From Tissierellaceae bacterium (GTDB taxonomy: Bacteria > Bacillota > Clostridia > Tissierellales > Tissierellaceae), in the NCBI GenBank assembly GCA_029257065.1, contig JARIDA010000007.1, forward strand, positions 1 through 39,095: DNA of 39,095 bases, written 5' to 3'. Below, in pieces: positions 24,116 to 33,794 of this stretch (the stretch's first letter is position 1; each line of letters starts with the position of its first letter). The notes under the pieces are model-generated. The model did no database searches, had not been told where the DNA came from, and was given only the letters and a program-made list of their open reading frames with translations. The position numbers were made by a program, and so were the translations under genes.

Positions 24116-24643
24116 ATGTTACTAGAAATGTTTTTTATATTTTTTAAAATAGGAGCATTTACCTTTGGTGGAGGATTTGCAATGATTCCTATAATTCGAG
24201 AGGAGATAGTTGAGAAAAAGGGCTGGATTAAAGAGGAAGAATTTTTAGATGCTATTATAGTATCTCAAAGTGCTCCAGGACCTGTAGCAGTAAATTTAAG
24301 TGTTTATACAGGATATAAATTATTAGGAGTTCCTGGAATGATAATAGCAGTAATAGGAACAACTCTACCATCTTTTTTAATTATACTAGTGGTTGCCAGT
24401 CATTTATATCAATATAGAAATAATGAAATGTTAGATAGAGTATTTGCAGGAATAACTCCAGGAATAGTAGGTCTTGTTCTTGCTGCAGTTTATAAACTTA
24501 AAAAGAACTCTGGATTTGGTATGGACAAAGTAATTATGGCTATTATAGCTTTTATTATTATTGTATTTTTAAATATAAGTCCTATATACTTAATACTATT
24601 AGCAGGAATAAGTTCTATTTTAGTAAATAAATATAATGAGTAA
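24116..24643 (+). CDS. Chromate transporter family protein, half-size, second of a pair
   Basis: At 175 residues it is homologous to the preceding protein and repeats its motifs as FKIGAFTFGGGFAMIPI and SAPGPVAVNLSVYTGY. It lies 12 bases downstream of the first half and has the AAGGAG ribosome site. The two proteins are expected to form a heterodimeric membrane carrier. Divergence between halves is typical for the pair type. Substrate is not determinable from sequence. Confidence 0.85.
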   Translation: MLLEMFFIFFKIGAFTFGGGFAMIPIIREEIVEKKGWIKEEEFLDAIIVSQSAPGPVAVNLSVYTGYKLLGVPGMIIAVIGTTLPSFLIILVVASHLYQYRNNEMLDRVFAGITPGIVGLVLAAVYKLKKNSGFGMDKVIMAIIAFIIIVFLNISPIYLILLAGISSILVNKYNE

Positions 24644-24658
24644 TAAGGAGAGATGTTA

Positions 24659-25723
24659 ATGTTAGATAAATTATCTGCAATAGAAGATAGATACAAAGAA
24701 TTAGGAAAACAAGTTATAGACCCAGAGGTTATATCGGATTCATCTAATTGGCAAAAACTAATGATAGAGCATTCAGAAATAGAACAGATTGTATTTAAAT
24801 ATAGAGAATATAAAGAAATTATGGAAGGCTTAGAAGGCGCAAGAGAAATGCTAGAAGAAAAATTAGATGATGAGATGGAAACTATGGTTAGAGATGAAAT
24901 CAAGGAATTAGAAGCTGAAGAAGAGAGATTGGAAGATGAAATAAAAGTTTTACTTATACCAAAAGATCCAAATGATCATAAAAATGTTATTGTGGAAATA
25001 AGAGCTGGTGCAGGTGGAGATGAAGCCGCACTGTTTTCAGGAGTTCTATATAGAATGTATTCCATGTATGCAGATAAACAAGGTTGGTCAGTAGATGTTA
25101 TGGAGACTAATGCAATTGGAATAGGTGGATTCAAAGAGATTATATTTATGATAAAAGGTAAGGGTGCTTTTAGTAGACTTAAATTTGAATCAGGAGTTCA
25201 TAGAGTGCAAAGGGTTCCAGAAACAGAATCAAGTGGTAGAATTCACACTTCTACATCCACAGTTGCAGTTTTACCAGAAGCTGAAGATGTAGATATAGAG
25301 ATAAATCAACATGAATTAAAAATAGATACTTTTAGAGCTTCAGGTGCAGGAGGTCAGCATGTTAACACAACTGACTCTGCTATAAGGATAACTCATATTC
25401 CAACAGGACTTGTTGTTTCTTGTCAAGATGAGAAAAGTCAACATAAGAATAGAGATCAGGCTATGAAAATTCTTAAGACTAGACTTTATGACCAAATGCT
25501 AAGTGAACAAGCTGCTGAAATAGCTGAAGAGAGAAAAGGTCAAATCGGAACGGGAGATAGGTCTGAGAGAATAAGAACTTATAACTATCCTCAGGGTAGG
25601 GTTACAGATCATAGAATAAATGTTACTAATCATAGATTAGAAGACTTTTTAAATGGAGAAATAGACGATATGATAGATTCTCTTATAACTTCTGATCAAG
25701 CAGCAAAATTAGGAGTAGAATAA
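24659..25723 (+). CDS. prfA: Peptide chain release factor 1
   Basis: RF1 reads UAA and UAG and frees the finished peptide. A coiled N-terminal domain (about 1-105) precedes the RF1 core with [33 protein letters not shown] (codon-recognition and domain 2 region) and the catalytic GGQ at residues 231-233 in [24 protein letters not shown] is 8 bases before the ATG at 24659 and only 2 before the ATG at 24653, so the later start is preferred (354 residues). It is in one unit with prmC, which methylates the GGQ glutamine. Confidence 0.95.
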   Translation: MLDKLSAIEDRYKELGKQVIDPEVISDSSNWQKLMIEHSEIEQIVFKYREYKEIMEGLEGAREMLEEKLDDEMETMVRDEIKELEAEEERLEDEIKVLLIPKDPNDHKNVIVEIRAGAGGDEAALFSGVLYRMYSMYADKQGWSVDVMETNAIGIGGFKEIIFMIKGKGAFSRLKFESGVHRVQRVPETESSGRIHTSTSTVAVLPEAEDVDIEINQHELKIDTFRASGAGGQHVNTTDSAIRITHIPTGLVVSCQDEKSQHKNRDQAMKILKTRLYDQMLSEQAAEIAEERKGQIGTGDRSERIRTYNYPQGRVTDHRINVTNHRLEDFLNGEIDDMIDSLITSDQAAKLGVE

Positions 25724-25724
25724 T

Positions 25725-25770
25725 AAGGACTAATTCTGTGAAATAATTATTTTGCAGGATTAGTCCTTTA
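25725..25770 (+). terminator. Terminator after prfA
   Basis: AAGGACTAAT (25725-25734) pairs with ATTAGTCCTT (25759-25768), and the inner sequence extends the stem through CTG/CAG. The T-run is short, so efficiency may be moderate. Confidence 0.7.
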
Positions 25771-25791
25771 TTGCTTAATTTATAGGCATAA

Positions 25792-25820
25792 TTGTTAATT
25801 ATAAATGATTATTATATAAT
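25792..25820 (+). promoter_or_regulatory. Promoter of the ywlC-ywlE-rpiB unit
   Basis: TTGTTA (25792-25797), 17-base spacer, TATAAT (25815-25820). Confidence 0.65.
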
Positions 25821-25851
25821 GATTATAATTAGAAAAAGTTAGGAGACAGAT

Positions 25852-26910
25852 ATGAAAACTGAAATTGTGATATTAGAAGAAGATAAAATAGATAGAGCCA
25901 TTATGAAAAGAGCTTCAAATATTATTAAATCTGGAGAATTAGTTGCATTTCCCACAGAAACAGTTTATGGACTAGGAGCAGATGGACTTAATACTGAGGC
26001 GGTAAGTAAAATTTTCAAAGCTAAGGGAAGACCTTCAGATAATCCTTTAATATTGCACATAGCTGATTCATCACAGTTAGAGGATCTGGTTGAAGAAGTT
26101 TCAGATACAGCAAGAAAGTGTATTGAAAAATTTTGGCCTGGTGCATTAACTTTAATATTTAAAAGAACAAAAAAAGTACCAGATATAATAAGTGCAGGTT
26201 TAGATACTGTGGCAATTAGAATGCCAGATAATAAAATAGCTTTAGAATTAATAAAAGAATCCAATAGACCAATAGCCGCACCATCAGCAAATACATCGGG
26301 GAAACCAAGTCCAACCAAGGCAGAACATGTAAAATTAGATATGGATGGTAAAATCCCAATGATAATAGATGGTGGAAGCACAGGAATAGGTTTAGAATCC
26401 ACTGTTTTAGACTTAACAGAATCTATTCCACTCATATTAAGGCCAGGAGGAGTAACTGTGGAAGAACTTAGAGAGTTACTTGGAAATGTAGAAATGGACT
26501 CTAGTATTACAGAAATGGATTCTGATTTAATACCTAAATCCCCAGGACAAAAATATAAACACTATGCTCCAAAAGCTGATATGTCCATATACGATGGAGA
26601 GATAGATGAGATTGTTCATAGAATAAGGGAAGAAACAAAAATCCACTTTGAAAATGGGAAGAAAGTTGGTATAATGTGCACTGACCAAACAAAAGGATTT
26701 TATGAACAAGGAATTTCAATTTCCATGGGCAATAGAGAAGATAAATCCAGTATAGGACACAATTTATTTAATACGATTAGACAGTTGGATGAATTAGATG
26801 TGGATATAATTTTAGCAGAGTCAATTAGTAGGGAGAATATGGGAATTGCAATAATGAATCGAATGACAAAGGCTGCAGATGGTAAGATTATAAGAGTTAA
26901 GGAGGAGTAG
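25852..26910 (+). CDS. ywlC: L-threonylcarbamoyladenylate synthase (Sua5 type)
   Basis: The enzyme makes threonylcarbamoyl-AMP from threonine, bicarbonate and ATP for the t6A base next to the anticodon of ANN-decoding tRNAs. The YrdC domain (about 10-205) has GELVAFPTETVYGLGADG, KAKGRPSDNPLILHI and AAPSANTSGKPSPT. A linker with SPGQKYKHYAPKA leads to the C-terminal Sua5 domain (about 240-350), which makes this the long form. GGAG precedes the ATG. The stop codon is directly followed by the ATG of the phosphatase gene. Confidence 0.93.
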   Translation: MKTEIVILEEDKIDRAIMKRASNIIKSGELVAFPTETVYGLGADGLNTEAVSKIFKAKGRPSDNPLILHIADSSQLEDLVEEVSDTARKCIEKFWPGALTLIFKRTKKVPDIISAGLDTVAIRMPDNKIALELIKESNRPIAAPSANTSGKPSPTKAEHVKLDMDGKIPMIIDGGSTGIGLESTVLDLTESIPLILRPGGVTVEELRELLGNVEMDSSITEMDSDLIPKSPGQKYKHYAPKADMSIYDGEIDEIVHRIREETKIHFENGKKVGIMCTDQTKGFYEQGISISMGNREDKSSIGHNLFNTIRQLDELDVDIILAESISRENMGIAIMNRMTKAADGKIIRVKEE

Positions 26911-27354
26911 ATGAATATATTATTTGTGTGTACAGGAAACACCTGTAGAAGTCCAATGGCAGAGGGAATATTAAGAGATTTAGGAGAGAAAGCAGGATTG
27001 GATATACAGGTGAAGTCTGCTGGAATAGCAACTTTCAATGGTGGTGTAGCTGCTAAAAACAGTATAGAAGCCATGAAGGACATAAATATTGATATAAGTC
27101 AACATAGAACCCTTCAAACCACAGAGGAGTTAATAGAGAATTCGGATTTAATATTAACTATGGGAGTTTCTCACAAAATGAATTTAATCTTGGAATATGA
27201 ACTGGAAGAGAATAAAGTTTTTACTTTACTAGAATATGTAAATGGTAGAGAAGAAGATATAAAAGATCCATTTGGGTCTGACTATAATAATTACTTAAGA
27301 ACAAGAGATGAAATATATCAAGCAATTGAACTCTTGGTTAAAAAACTAAAATAA
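26911..27354 (+). CDS. ywlE: Low-molecular-weight protein phosphatase, YwlE type (putative arginine phosphatase)
   Basis: The 147-residue protein starts with the phosphate loop CTGNTCRS (Cys7 nucleophile, Arg13) and has the general acid Asp in DPFGSDYNNY. Thr11 in the loop is the residue that selects phosphoarginine in Bacillus YwlE, where tyrosine phosphatases have a bulkier residue. YwlE reverses protein arginine phosphorylation by McsB; no McsB gene is visible here. It abuts ywlC and is followed at once by rpiB, the Bacillus gene order. GGAGGAG precedes the ATG. Confidence 0.88.
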   Translation: MNILFVCTGNTCRSPMAEGILRDLGEKAGLDIQVKSAGIATFNGGVAAKNSIEAMKDINIDISQHRTLQTTEELIENSDLILTMGVSHKMNLILEYELEENKVFTLLEYVNGREEDIKDPFGSDYNNYLRTRDEIYQAIELLVKKLK

Positions 27355-27368
27355 TGGAGGAGATTAAA

Positions 27369-27800
27369 ATGAAAAAAGTGGGAATAGGTAGTGATCATGG
27401 TGGTTTTGAATTAAAAGAATCTATAAAAGAGTATTTAGAGGAATTAAATATTGAATATGAGGACTATGGAACTGATAATGAAGAATCTGTAGATTATCCA
27501 GAATACGGAAAAAAGGTTGCAAATGCAGTTGTAGCTGGAGAAGTAGAAAAGGGAATAGTTATCTGTGGAACAGGTATAGGAATTTCCTTAGCTGCTAATA
27601 AGGTGAAGGGAATAAGATGTGCACTATGCTCAGATACATATTCAGCAAGAATGAGTAGAGCTCATAATAATGCTAATATGTTATCACTAGGAGGAAGAGT
27701 TCTAGGTGTAGATTTGGCTAAAGAAATAGTTAAAGTTTGGCTAGAAGAAGAATTTCAAGGTGGACGACATGAGAGACGAGTTAATCAAATAGAAGATTAA
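27369..27800 (+). CDS. rpiB: Ribose-5-phosphate isomerase B
   Basis: RpiB interconverts ribose 5-phosphate and ribulose 5-phosphate. GSDHGGFELKESI at the N-terminus, CGTGIGISLAANK with the catalytic Cys, and SRAHNNANMLSLGGRV are the family motifs. The ATG at 27354 overlaps the ribosome site GGAGGA, so the ATG at 27369 is used, giving 143 residues. The LacAB/RpiB family also includes allose and galactose 6-phosphate isomerases, but the neighbourhood favours RpiB. Confidence 0.93.
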   Translation: MKKVGIGSDHGGFELKESIKEYLEELNIEYEDYGTDNEESVDYPEYGKKVANAVVAGEVEKGIVICGTGIGISLAANKVKGIRCALCSDTYSARMSRAHNNANMLSLGGRVLGVDLAKEIVKVWLEEEFQGGRHERRVNQIED

Positions 27801-27809
27801 TTTAATTGT

Positions 27810-27840
27810 TTGTTAAAAATGGTATTAACTATGTTATAAT
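27810..27840 (+). promoter_or_regulatory. upp promoter
   Basis: TTGTTA (27810-27815) and TATAAT (27835-27840) are 19 bases apart, and TG at 27832 makes an extended -10. No PyrR-type leader is seen in the 40 bases that follow. Confidence 0.55.
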
Positions 27841-27882
27841 ATATTGAGATAAAAACTAGTAAATTAAAAAGGAGATGTTTAC

Positions 27883-28518
27883 ATGTCTAGAGTAATAAAG
27901 TTTGATCATCCGCTGATAAAACACAAATTGACATTTATAAGAGATATAAATACAGGTTCAAAAGAGTTTAGAGAATTGGTAACAGAGGTTTCCATGCTTA
28001 TGGCTTTTGAAGTGACGAGAAATATGAAATTGGAAAAAAGAGAAATTGAAACTCCAATGCAAGTTATGGAATCAGAAGTATTAGCAGGTAAAAAAGTTGG
28101 TTTAATACCAATATTAAGAGCAGGGCTGGGAATGGTAGAAGGGATGCTTCAAATAATACCATCAGCAAGAGTTGGACATATAGGACTTTATAGAGATCCA
28201 GATACTTTGAAACCAGTTGAATATTATTGTAAATTACCTCAAGGAATAGAAAATAGAGAATTAATTGTACTAGATCCAATGCTTGCAACAGGAGGATCTG
28301 CAATGGCTGCACTAGAGTTTTTAAAGGAAAAAGGTGCAAATCCGGAGATGATTAAATTTGTTTGTTTAATAGCTTCTAGAGACGGATTAAATGCAGTACA
28401 GGAAGCTCATCCAGATGTAGACATATATGTGGCAGCTATAGATGAAATTTTAAATGAAGATGCATATATAGTTCCAGGTCTTGGAGATGCAGGAGATAGG
28501 CTTTACGGAACTAAATAA
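27883..28518 (+). CDS. upp: Uracil phosphoribosyltransferase
   Basis: Upp salvages uracil with PRPP to UMP. The 211-residue protein has [15 protein letters not shown], the PRPP loop [15 protein letters not shown], and the C-terminal [16 protein letters not shown] that binds uracil. Length and motifs are standard. AAGGAG precedes the ATG. It is followed after 14 bases by the WecA/TagO-type gene, and upp near wecB and atp is the order known in Bacillus. Confidence 0.95.
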   Translation: MSRVIKFDHPLIKHKLTFIRDINTGSKEFRELVTEVSMLMAFEVTRNMKLEKREIETPMQVMESEVLAGKKVGLIPILRAGLGMVEGMLQIIPSARVGHIGLYRDPDTLKPVEYYCKLPQGIENRELIVLDPMLATGGSAMAALEFLKEKGANPEMIKFVCLIASRDGLNAVQEAHPDVDIYVAAIDEILNEDAYIVPGLGDAGDRLYGTK

Positions 28519-28532
28519 AGGGAGTTGAGTAT

Positions 28533-29594
28533 GTGAACAGTAGTTACTTTTTACCATTAGTAGTATCATTAGTTATATCCTTAATAGTAACACCTTTAAT
28601 GCGTAAGTTAGCATTTAAAGTTGAAGCAGTAGATATACCTAAGGATAATAGGAGAATGCACAAGAAGCCAATTCCTTTTCTAGGTGGTGTAGCTATATAT
28701 ATTGCTGTGGTAGTGGGAATACTACTATTTATGCCATTGAATAATGGTGCTACAATATCCATATTAATTGGTGGTAGTATTATTATGATCTCAGGTTTAA
28801 TAGATGACTTTAAGGATTTAAGTCCAAAGAAAAAGCTTTTATTTCAAATACTTGCAGGAATAATACTAATTATGGGTGGAATAGAGATAAAGACCTTAAC
28901 ATATCCGTTACCCACAAAAGAGACTTCTACATTGATACAATTAGGACTACTATCAATACCAGTAACTCTTTTTTGGATTGTAGGAATTACGAATACTATA
29001 AATTTAATAGATGGAATAGATGGTCTTTCTGCTGGAGTTGCAACTATTTCTAGTATAACACTAATGGTTGTGGCTCGTAAATTAGGAGATCCAGAAACCA
29101 TAATATTGTCAGGCATACTTGCAGGAGCTTGTTTAGGTTTTTTACCTTATAATTTTAATCCAGCAAAAATATTTATGGGAGATGCAGGTGCATTATTTTT
29201 AGGATTTATGCTGGCGGGAATATCTATAGAAGGTGTTATGAAGTCAGCAGCAACAATAGCCGTAGTTGTTCCCATATTGATTCTAGGAATACCAATATTC
29301 GATACAACTTTTGCCATTGTTAGAAGGCTTGCTAAGGGTCAAAACCCAATGCAAGCGGATAAAGGACATTTACACCACAGACTTTTAAGACGAGGTTTTT
29401 CCGTGAGAAATACTGTATTAATACTATATGGAGTTTCCATGTTTTTTGGAATTGCGGCAGTGGGAATAGTAAAGGTGAATAGTAAGCAATCAGTTCAACT
29501 TTCCATAGTCCTATTTATAATTACCATAATATTTGCTGTATTAGTAGGTCGATTCGAAAAAAATCAAAAGGATGATAAGAATGAGAATATTTAG
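28533..29594 (+). CDS. Undecaprenyl-phosphate GlcNAc-1-phosphate transferase (WecA/TagO/MraY family)
   Basis: A 353-residue polytopic membrane protein of the polyprenyl-phosphate N-acetylhexosamine-1-phosphate transferase family. PKDNRRMHKKPIPFLGG, LIDDFKDLSPKKKLLFQ (paired Asp), NLIDGIDGLSAG and FMGDAGALFLGF, and the late HLHHRLLRRG typical of the WecA/TagO branch rather than MraY, are present. It starts a lipid-linked glycan such as a teichoic-acid linkage unit or other wall polymer. Start is GTG; the ATG two bases earlier is out of frame. The next gene makes UDP-ManNAc, the usual second sugar of such a linkage unit. Confidence 0.9.
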   Translation: MNSSYFLPLVVSLVISLIVTPLMRKLAFKVEAVDIPKDNRRMHKKPIPFLGGVAIYIAVVVGILLFMPLNNGATISILIGGSIIMISGLIDDFKDLSPKKKLLFQILAGIILIMGGIEIKTLTYPLPTKETSTLIQLGLLSIPVTLFWIVGITNTINLIDGIDGLSAGVATISSITLMVVARKLGDPETIILSGILAGACLGFLPYNFNPAKIFMGDAGALFLGFMLAGISIEGVMKSAATIAVVVPILILGIPIFDTTFAIVRRLAKGQNPMQADKGHLHHRLLRRGFSVRNTVLILYGVSMFFGIAAVGIVKVNSKQSVQLSIVLFIITIIFAVLVGRFEKNQKDDKNENI

Positions 29595-29604
29595 GAGGTA
29601 ATTT

Positions 29605-30705
29605 ATGAAGGTTATGACAGTCTTTGGAACTAGACCAGAAGGCATTAAAATGGCTCCAATAGTTAAAGAGTTGGAAAGTAGAGAAAATGTTGAAAGTATA
29701 GTTTGTATAACTGCTCAACATAGGGAAATGTTGGATCAGGTATTAAATCTTTTTAAGATAGAGCCAGACTATGATTTAAATATATTCAAACCGGGGCAAA
29801 GTTTAACAGAAATAACAAATAGAGCACTTAAGGGTTTAGAAGAAATTATAATAAAAGAAAAACCGGATGTACTATTAGTACAAGGAGATACTACAACTGT
29901 ATTTGCAGGGGCGCTAGCAGCTTTCTATCAAAGAGTAAAAGTAGGACATGTGGAAGCAGGACTTAGAAGCGGAAATATATATTCTCCCTATCCAGAAGAA
30001 GCAAATAGAAAATTAACGGGAATAATTACAGAATATCATTTTGCGCCAACCGAGAGAAATGTGGAAAATTTATTGAAAGAAGGTTATTCTGAGGAAAAAA
30101 TATACATAACGGGAAATACTGTTATAGATGCTCTTAAATATACAATACAAGATGATTATGTATTTGAAAATGATCTATTAAATAAATTAGATTTTGAAAA
30201 AAATAGAATAATACTTCTAACTTCACATAGAAGAGAAAATATAGGGAAACCTATGGAAAACATATTTACGGCAATTAAAGATATTGTCCAAAAATATGAA
30301 GATGTACAGGTAGTTTTCCCAATACATTTAAATCCAAAGGTAAGAGAAATAGCAGAAAAAGTATTAGATGGAAATAACAGAATTCATATTATAGAACCAT
30401 TAGAATACGAACCATTTACAAATCTTATGAACAAAGTACATTTAGTAGTAACTGATTCGGGAGGACTTCAAGAAGAAGCACCTACTCTAGGAAAACCGGT
30501 ATTAGTAGTAAGAGAAGAAACTGAAAGACCGGAGGGAATTGAATCAGGAACAGCAAAACTTATGGGAACTTCATATGAGAAATTGTATTCAGAATTAGAA
30601 AAATTATTGTCTGATAAAGAGGAGTACAATTTAATGACAAAAGCTGTTAATCCATATGGAGATGGATTCGCTGCAAAGAGAATTGTAGATATATTATTAA
30701 AATAA
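29605..30705 (+). CDS. wecB: UDP-N-acetylglucosamine 2-epimerase (non-hydrolysing)
   Basis: WecB/MnaA interconverts UDP-GlcNAc and UDP-ManNAc, a sugar donor for wall teichoic acid or similar polymers. The 366-residue protein has VFGTRPEGIKMAP at the N-terminus, VQGDTTTVFAGALAAFY, HVEAGLRSG, PEEANRK and TDSGGLQEEAP. The family name in Bacillus is MnaA. It lies 10 bases after the WecA/TagO-type gene. In Bacillus the next gene is atpI; here thl and the CoA-transferase genes intervene. No terminator is visible after it. Confidence 0.94.
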   Translation: MKVMTVFGTRPEGIKMAPIVKELESRENVESIVCITAQHREMLDQVLNLFKIEPDYDLNIFKPGQSLTEITNRALKGLEEIIIKEKPDVLLVQGDTTTVFAGALAAFYQRVKVGHVEAGLRSGNIYSPYPEEANRKLTGIITEYHFAPTERNVENLLKEGYSEEKIYITGNTVIDALKYTIQDDYVFENDLLNKLDFEKNRIILLTSHRRENIGKPMENIFTAIKDIVQKYEDVQVVFPIHLNPKVREIAEKVLDGNNRIHIIEPLEYEPFTNLMNKVHLVVTDSGGLQEEAPTLGKPVLVVREETERPEGIESGTAKLMGTSYEKLYSELEKLLSDKEEYNLMTKAVNPYGDGFAAKRIVDILLK

Positions 30706-30741
30706 AATGAAGTTTGTTAAAAAAGAAACGAGTATACTGGG

Positions 30742-30769
30742 TTGAACTTTATCTTATAAGTGATAGAAT
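30742..30769 (+). promoter_or_regulatory. thl promoter
   Basis: TTGAAC (30742-30747), 16-base spacer, TAGAAT (30764-30769) with an upstream TGA forming an extended -10. This would give a leader of about 165 bases before thl. Confidence 0.55.
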
Positions 30770-30822
30770 AGTATATACAGAAACATACAATTAAATAAAA
30801 ACTTTAAAAGACATAATTTAGT

Positions 30823-30836
30823 AACTATATATAGTT
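30823..30836. repeat. 14-bp palindrome in the thl leader
   Basis: AACTATATATAGTT is a perfect palindrome about 105 bases before thl. It may be an operator. The AT-rich sequence makes chance occurrence possible. Confidence 0.4.
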
Positions 30837-30942
30837 GCTTTGTTAATCATGCTTAAACTAGGACTGGCATAACTATTGCTTAGTATATGTAATTTAGCAA
30901 ATTAGTAATGATTAGTTAGTTAAAATGAGGAGGAATTGATTT

Positions 30943-32124
30943 ATGAAAAAGGTAGTAATAGCTTCAGCAGTAAGAACACCAGTAGGATCATTCGGTGGAG
31001 CACTTAAAGATGTTACAGCAGTAGATCTAGGTGCTGCAGCAGTTAAGGAAGCTTTGAAAAGAGCAAACTTAGACGGTACAGAAGTTGATGAATTAATTTT
31101 TGGTAATGTATTACAAGCAGGATTAGGACAAAATGTGGCAAGACAAGTTTCAGTAAATGCAGGAATTCCAATAGAAGTTCCATCATTTACTATAAATAAA
31201 GTTTGTGGTTCAGGCCTTAAATCAGTATCATTAGCAGCTCAAGTTATATTAGCTGGAGACGCTGATATAGTAGTAGCTGGAGGAACTGAAAGTATGAGCC
31301 AGGCTCCATATGCTTTAGAAAAAGCTAGATGGGGACAAAGAATGGGCGATGGTAAATTAGTTGATGTTATGATTAAAGATGGTCTTTGGGATGCATTTAA
31401 CCAATATCATATGGGAGTAACAGCTGAAAATGTTGCTGAACAATATGGAATAACTAGAGAAGAACAAGATGAATTTGCTGTAAGAAGTCAAAACTTAGCT
31501 GAAAAGGCAGTTACTTCAGGTAGATTCAAAGATGAAATTGTTCCAGTAGAAGTACCTCAAAGAAGAGGAGATGCTGTAGTAGTTGATACAGATGAATATC
31601 CAAGATTTGGAGCAACTGTAGAAGGAGTTTCTAAATTAGGACCAGCTTTCAAAAAAGATGGTACAGTAACAGCAGCAAACGCTTCAGGAATTAATGACGG
31701 TGCAGCAGCATTTGTTGTTATGAGTGAAGAAAAAGCAAAAGAATTAGGAATAACTCCATTAGCTACAATTAAATCATATGCATCAGCAGGAGTAGATCCA
31801 AAAATAATGGGTACAGGACCAATTCCATCAAGTAGAAAAGCATTAGAATTAGCAGATTTAACTATAAAAGATATAGATCTAGTAGAAGCTAACGAAGCAT
31901 TTGCTTCACAAGCTATTGCAGTTGCTAGAGAATTAGAATTAGATATGGATACAGTAAATGTTAATGGTGGAGCTATAGCTATAGGACATCCTATAGGAGC
32001 TTCAGGTGGAAGAATACTTGTTACACTATTATATGAAATGCTAAAAAGAGATTCTAAAAAAGGTTTAGCTACTTTATGTATAGGTGGAGGACAAGGAACA
32101 GCTATAATAGTTGAACGTGAGTAA
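30943..32124 (+). CDS. thl: Acetyl-CoA acetyltransferase (thiolase)
   Basis: The 393-residue thiolase interconverts acetoacetyl-CoA plus CoA with two acetyl-CoA. Catalytic residues are in [12 protein letters not shown] (Cys88), [16 protein letters not shown] (His) and CIGGGQGTA (second Cys). With the downstream CoA-transferase it would cleave the acetoacetyl-CoA that comes from Kce-derived acetoacetate, feeding acetyl-CoA into lysine fermentation; it can also run toward butyrate. Use of C-ending codons for Asn and Phe is higher than in the neighbouring wec genes, as in kal and kce, suggesting strong expression. AGGAGG precedes the ATG. Confidence 0.93.
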   Translation: MKKVVIASAVRTPVGSFGGALKDVTAVDLGAAAVKEALKRANLDGTEVDELIFGNVLQAGLGQNVARQVSVNAGIPIEVPSFTINKVCGSGLKSVSLAAQVILAGDADIVVAGGTESMSQAPYALEKARWGQRMGDGKLVDVMIKDGLWDAFNQYHMGVTAENVAEQYGITREEQDEFAVRSQNLAEKAVTSGRFKDEIVPVEVPQRRGDAVVVDTDEYPRFGATVEGVSKLGPAFKKDGTVTAANASGINDGAAAFVVMSEEKAKELGITPLATIKSYASAGVDPKIMGTGPIPSSRKALELADLTIKDIDLVEANEAFASQAIAVARELELDMDTVNVNGGAIAIGHPIGASGGRILVTLLYEMLKRDSKKGLATLCIGGGQGTAIIVERE

Positions 32125-32165
32125 TAAATACTATTAGCTATTAGAGTTTAAATGGTAATATACAA

Positions 32166-32204
32166 ATAATAGCTAAGATAGAAATAAAATATCTTAGCTA
32201 TTAT
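32166..32204 (+). promoter_or_regulatory. Long AT-rich hairpin between thl and the CoA-transferase genes
   Basis: ATAATAGCTAAGATA (32166-32180) pairs with TATCTTAGCTATTAT (32190-32204), 15 bp, loop of 9. The following bases (ATTGTTAAAATA) are not a good T-run, so it may be a partial terminator or an mRNA-stability element that sets thl and CoA-transferase levels apart. Confidence 0.5.
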
Positions 32205-32244
32205 ATTGTTAAAATAAAAGTTAATAATACGAGGAGGTTTTGTT

Positions 32245-32901
32245 ATGAACAAAGTAGTTAGTATTGAAGAAGCTATCAATCATATTGAAGATGGTATGAG
32301 TATAATGATAGGTGGATTTTTAAGTGGAGGTACACCAATTAAATTAGTAGACGCATTAGTTGAAAAGGGTGTAAAAGATCTTACAATAATAGCAAATGAT
32401 ACAGGTTTTGTAGATTCAGGAATAGGTAAATTAGTAGTAAATAAACAGGTTAAAAGAGTTATAGCAACTCATATAGGTACAAACCGTGAAACAGGAAATC
32501 AAATGAATGCAGGAGAAACAGAAGTTGAGTTAGTACCACAAGGAACATTAGCTGAAAGAATTAGAGCTGGTGGAGCTGGATTAGGTGGAATATTAACTCC
32601 AACAGGACTTGGAACTATAGTAGAAGATGGAAAAGAAAAAATAAAAGTTAATGGAGAAATGTATATTTTAGAAGAGGCATTAAGAGCAGATGTAGCATTA
32701 TTATCAGGATATATAGTAGATAAATGTGGTAATACTGTTTATAATGGATCAGCAAATAACTTTAACCAAGTTATGGCTCCAGCAGCAGACCTAGTTATTA
32801 TTGAAGCTGATAATATAGTAGAGTCTGGAGAAATAGACCCTAATGATGGACAAACTCCAGGAATATTCATAGATTATATAGTTGATGGAGGTGCTAATTA
32901 A
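32245..32901 (+). CDS. atoD: Butyrate-acetoacetate CoA-transferase subunit A
   Basis: A 218-residue class I CoA-transferase alpha subunit. The N-terminal [18 protein letters not shown], the [20 protein letters not shown] stretch and the [20 protein letters not shown] end are family marks. With subunit B it moves CoA from butyryl-CoA to acetoacetate, giving butyrate and acetoacetyl-CoA. That links Kce (acetoacetate source) with Thl (acetoacetyl-CoA user). Its stop overlaps the ATG of subunit B by one base, so the two are made together. AGGAGG precedes the ATG. Confidence 0.9.
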   Translation: MNKVVSIEEAINHIEDGMSIMIGGFLSGGTPIKLVDALVEKGVKDLTIIANDTGFVDSGIGKLVVNKQVKRVIATHIGTNRETGNQMNAGETEVELVPQGTLAERIRAGGAGLGGILTPTGLGTIVEDGKEKIKVNGEMYILEEALRADVALLSGYIVDKCGNTVYNGSANNFNQVMAPAADLVIIEADNIVESGEIDPNDGQTPGIFIDYIVDGGAN

Positions 32902-33551
32902 TGGATAACAAAGAATTAATTGCTAGAAGAGTAGCACAAGAGATAAAAGATGGAGATGTAGTTAACTTAGGTATAGGTATGCCAACAATGGTAGCTAACT
33001 ATATACCTGAAGGAGTAAAACCAATATTACAATCAGAGAATGGTTTCTTAGGAGTAGGACCTGCACCAGCAGAAGGGGAAGAAGATCCTTATATTTTCAA
33101 TGCAGGTGGACAGCCAGTAACAATATTACCAGATGGAATATTCTTTGACTCAGCTACTTCATTCGGAATAATACGTGGTGGACATGTGGATGCAACAGTT
33201 TTAGGTGCACTACAAGTTGATGCGAAAGGAAATTTAGCTAACTGGATGATTCCTGGAAAAATGGTACCAGGAATGGGTGGAGCAATGGACCTAGTTACAG
33301 GAGCTAAAAAAGTTATTATAGCTATGGAGCATACTAATAGAGGAAATCATAAAATATTATCAGAATGTAATCTTCCTTTAACTGCAGCAGGAAAAGTGTC
33401 TTTAATCGTTACTGAAATGGGAGTTATGGAAATAACAGAAGAAGGAATTCTTTTAACAGAATTAAACCCAGAATATACAGTAGATGAGATACAAGAAGCA
33501 ACAGGTGCAGAATTAATAATAGCTGATAATTTAAAAGAAATGACAGTATAA
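32901..33551 (+). CDS. atoA: Butyrate-acetoacetate CoA-transferase subunit B
   Basis: The 216-residue beta subunit carries the catalytic glutamate in [12 protein letters not shown] (Glu46), which forms the glutamyl-CoA thioester, and the [34 protein letters not shown] and [20 protein letters not shown] stretches typical of SCOT/Ato beta subunits. The preferred acyl pair cannot be fixed from sequence; acetoacetate with butyryl-CoA is inferred from kce, kal and thl nearby. A strong terminator follows. Confidence 0.9.
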   Translation: MDNKELIARRVAQEIKDGDVVNLGIGMPTMVANYIPEGVKPILQSENGFLGVGPAPAEGEEDPYIFNAGGQPVTILPDGIFFDSATSFGIIRGGHVDATVLGALQVDAKGNLANWMIPGKMVPGMGGAMDLVTGAKKVIIAMEHTNRGNHKILSECNLPLTAAGKVSLIVTEMGVMEITEEGILLTELNPEYTVDEIQEATGAELIIADNLKEMTV

Positions 33552-33564
33552 TAGATTAAAAAAG

Positions 33565-33600
33565 AAATGGTCTCTGGGTTTTAAAAGGAGACCATTTTTG
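33565..33600 (+). terminator. Terminator after the CoA-transferase genes
   Basis: AAATGGTCTC (33565-33574) pairs with GAGACCATTT (33588-33597), loop of 13, T-run to 33599. Confidence 0.85.
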
Positions 33601-33720
33601 TTATTTAAAATAATTATTTTAATGGGGTAAAGAAAAAATATTTGGGTATATATAATCATGAGTGAGAAATCATGGATTAATTTATAAAATTTAGAAAAAT
33701 ACTGTGGTTAAATAAAATTC

Positions 33721-33749
33721 TTGAAAGTTATCTATATCTTCTGTATAAT
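33721..33749 (+). promoter_or_regulatory. ATP synthase operon promoter
   Basis: TTGAAA (33721-33726), exact 17-base spacer, TATAAT (33744-33749), 46 bases before atpZ. Confidence 0.8.
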
Positions 33750-33794
33750 GATTAATATAGAATTTTCAGAAATAATAGAAATTGGAGTGAAATA

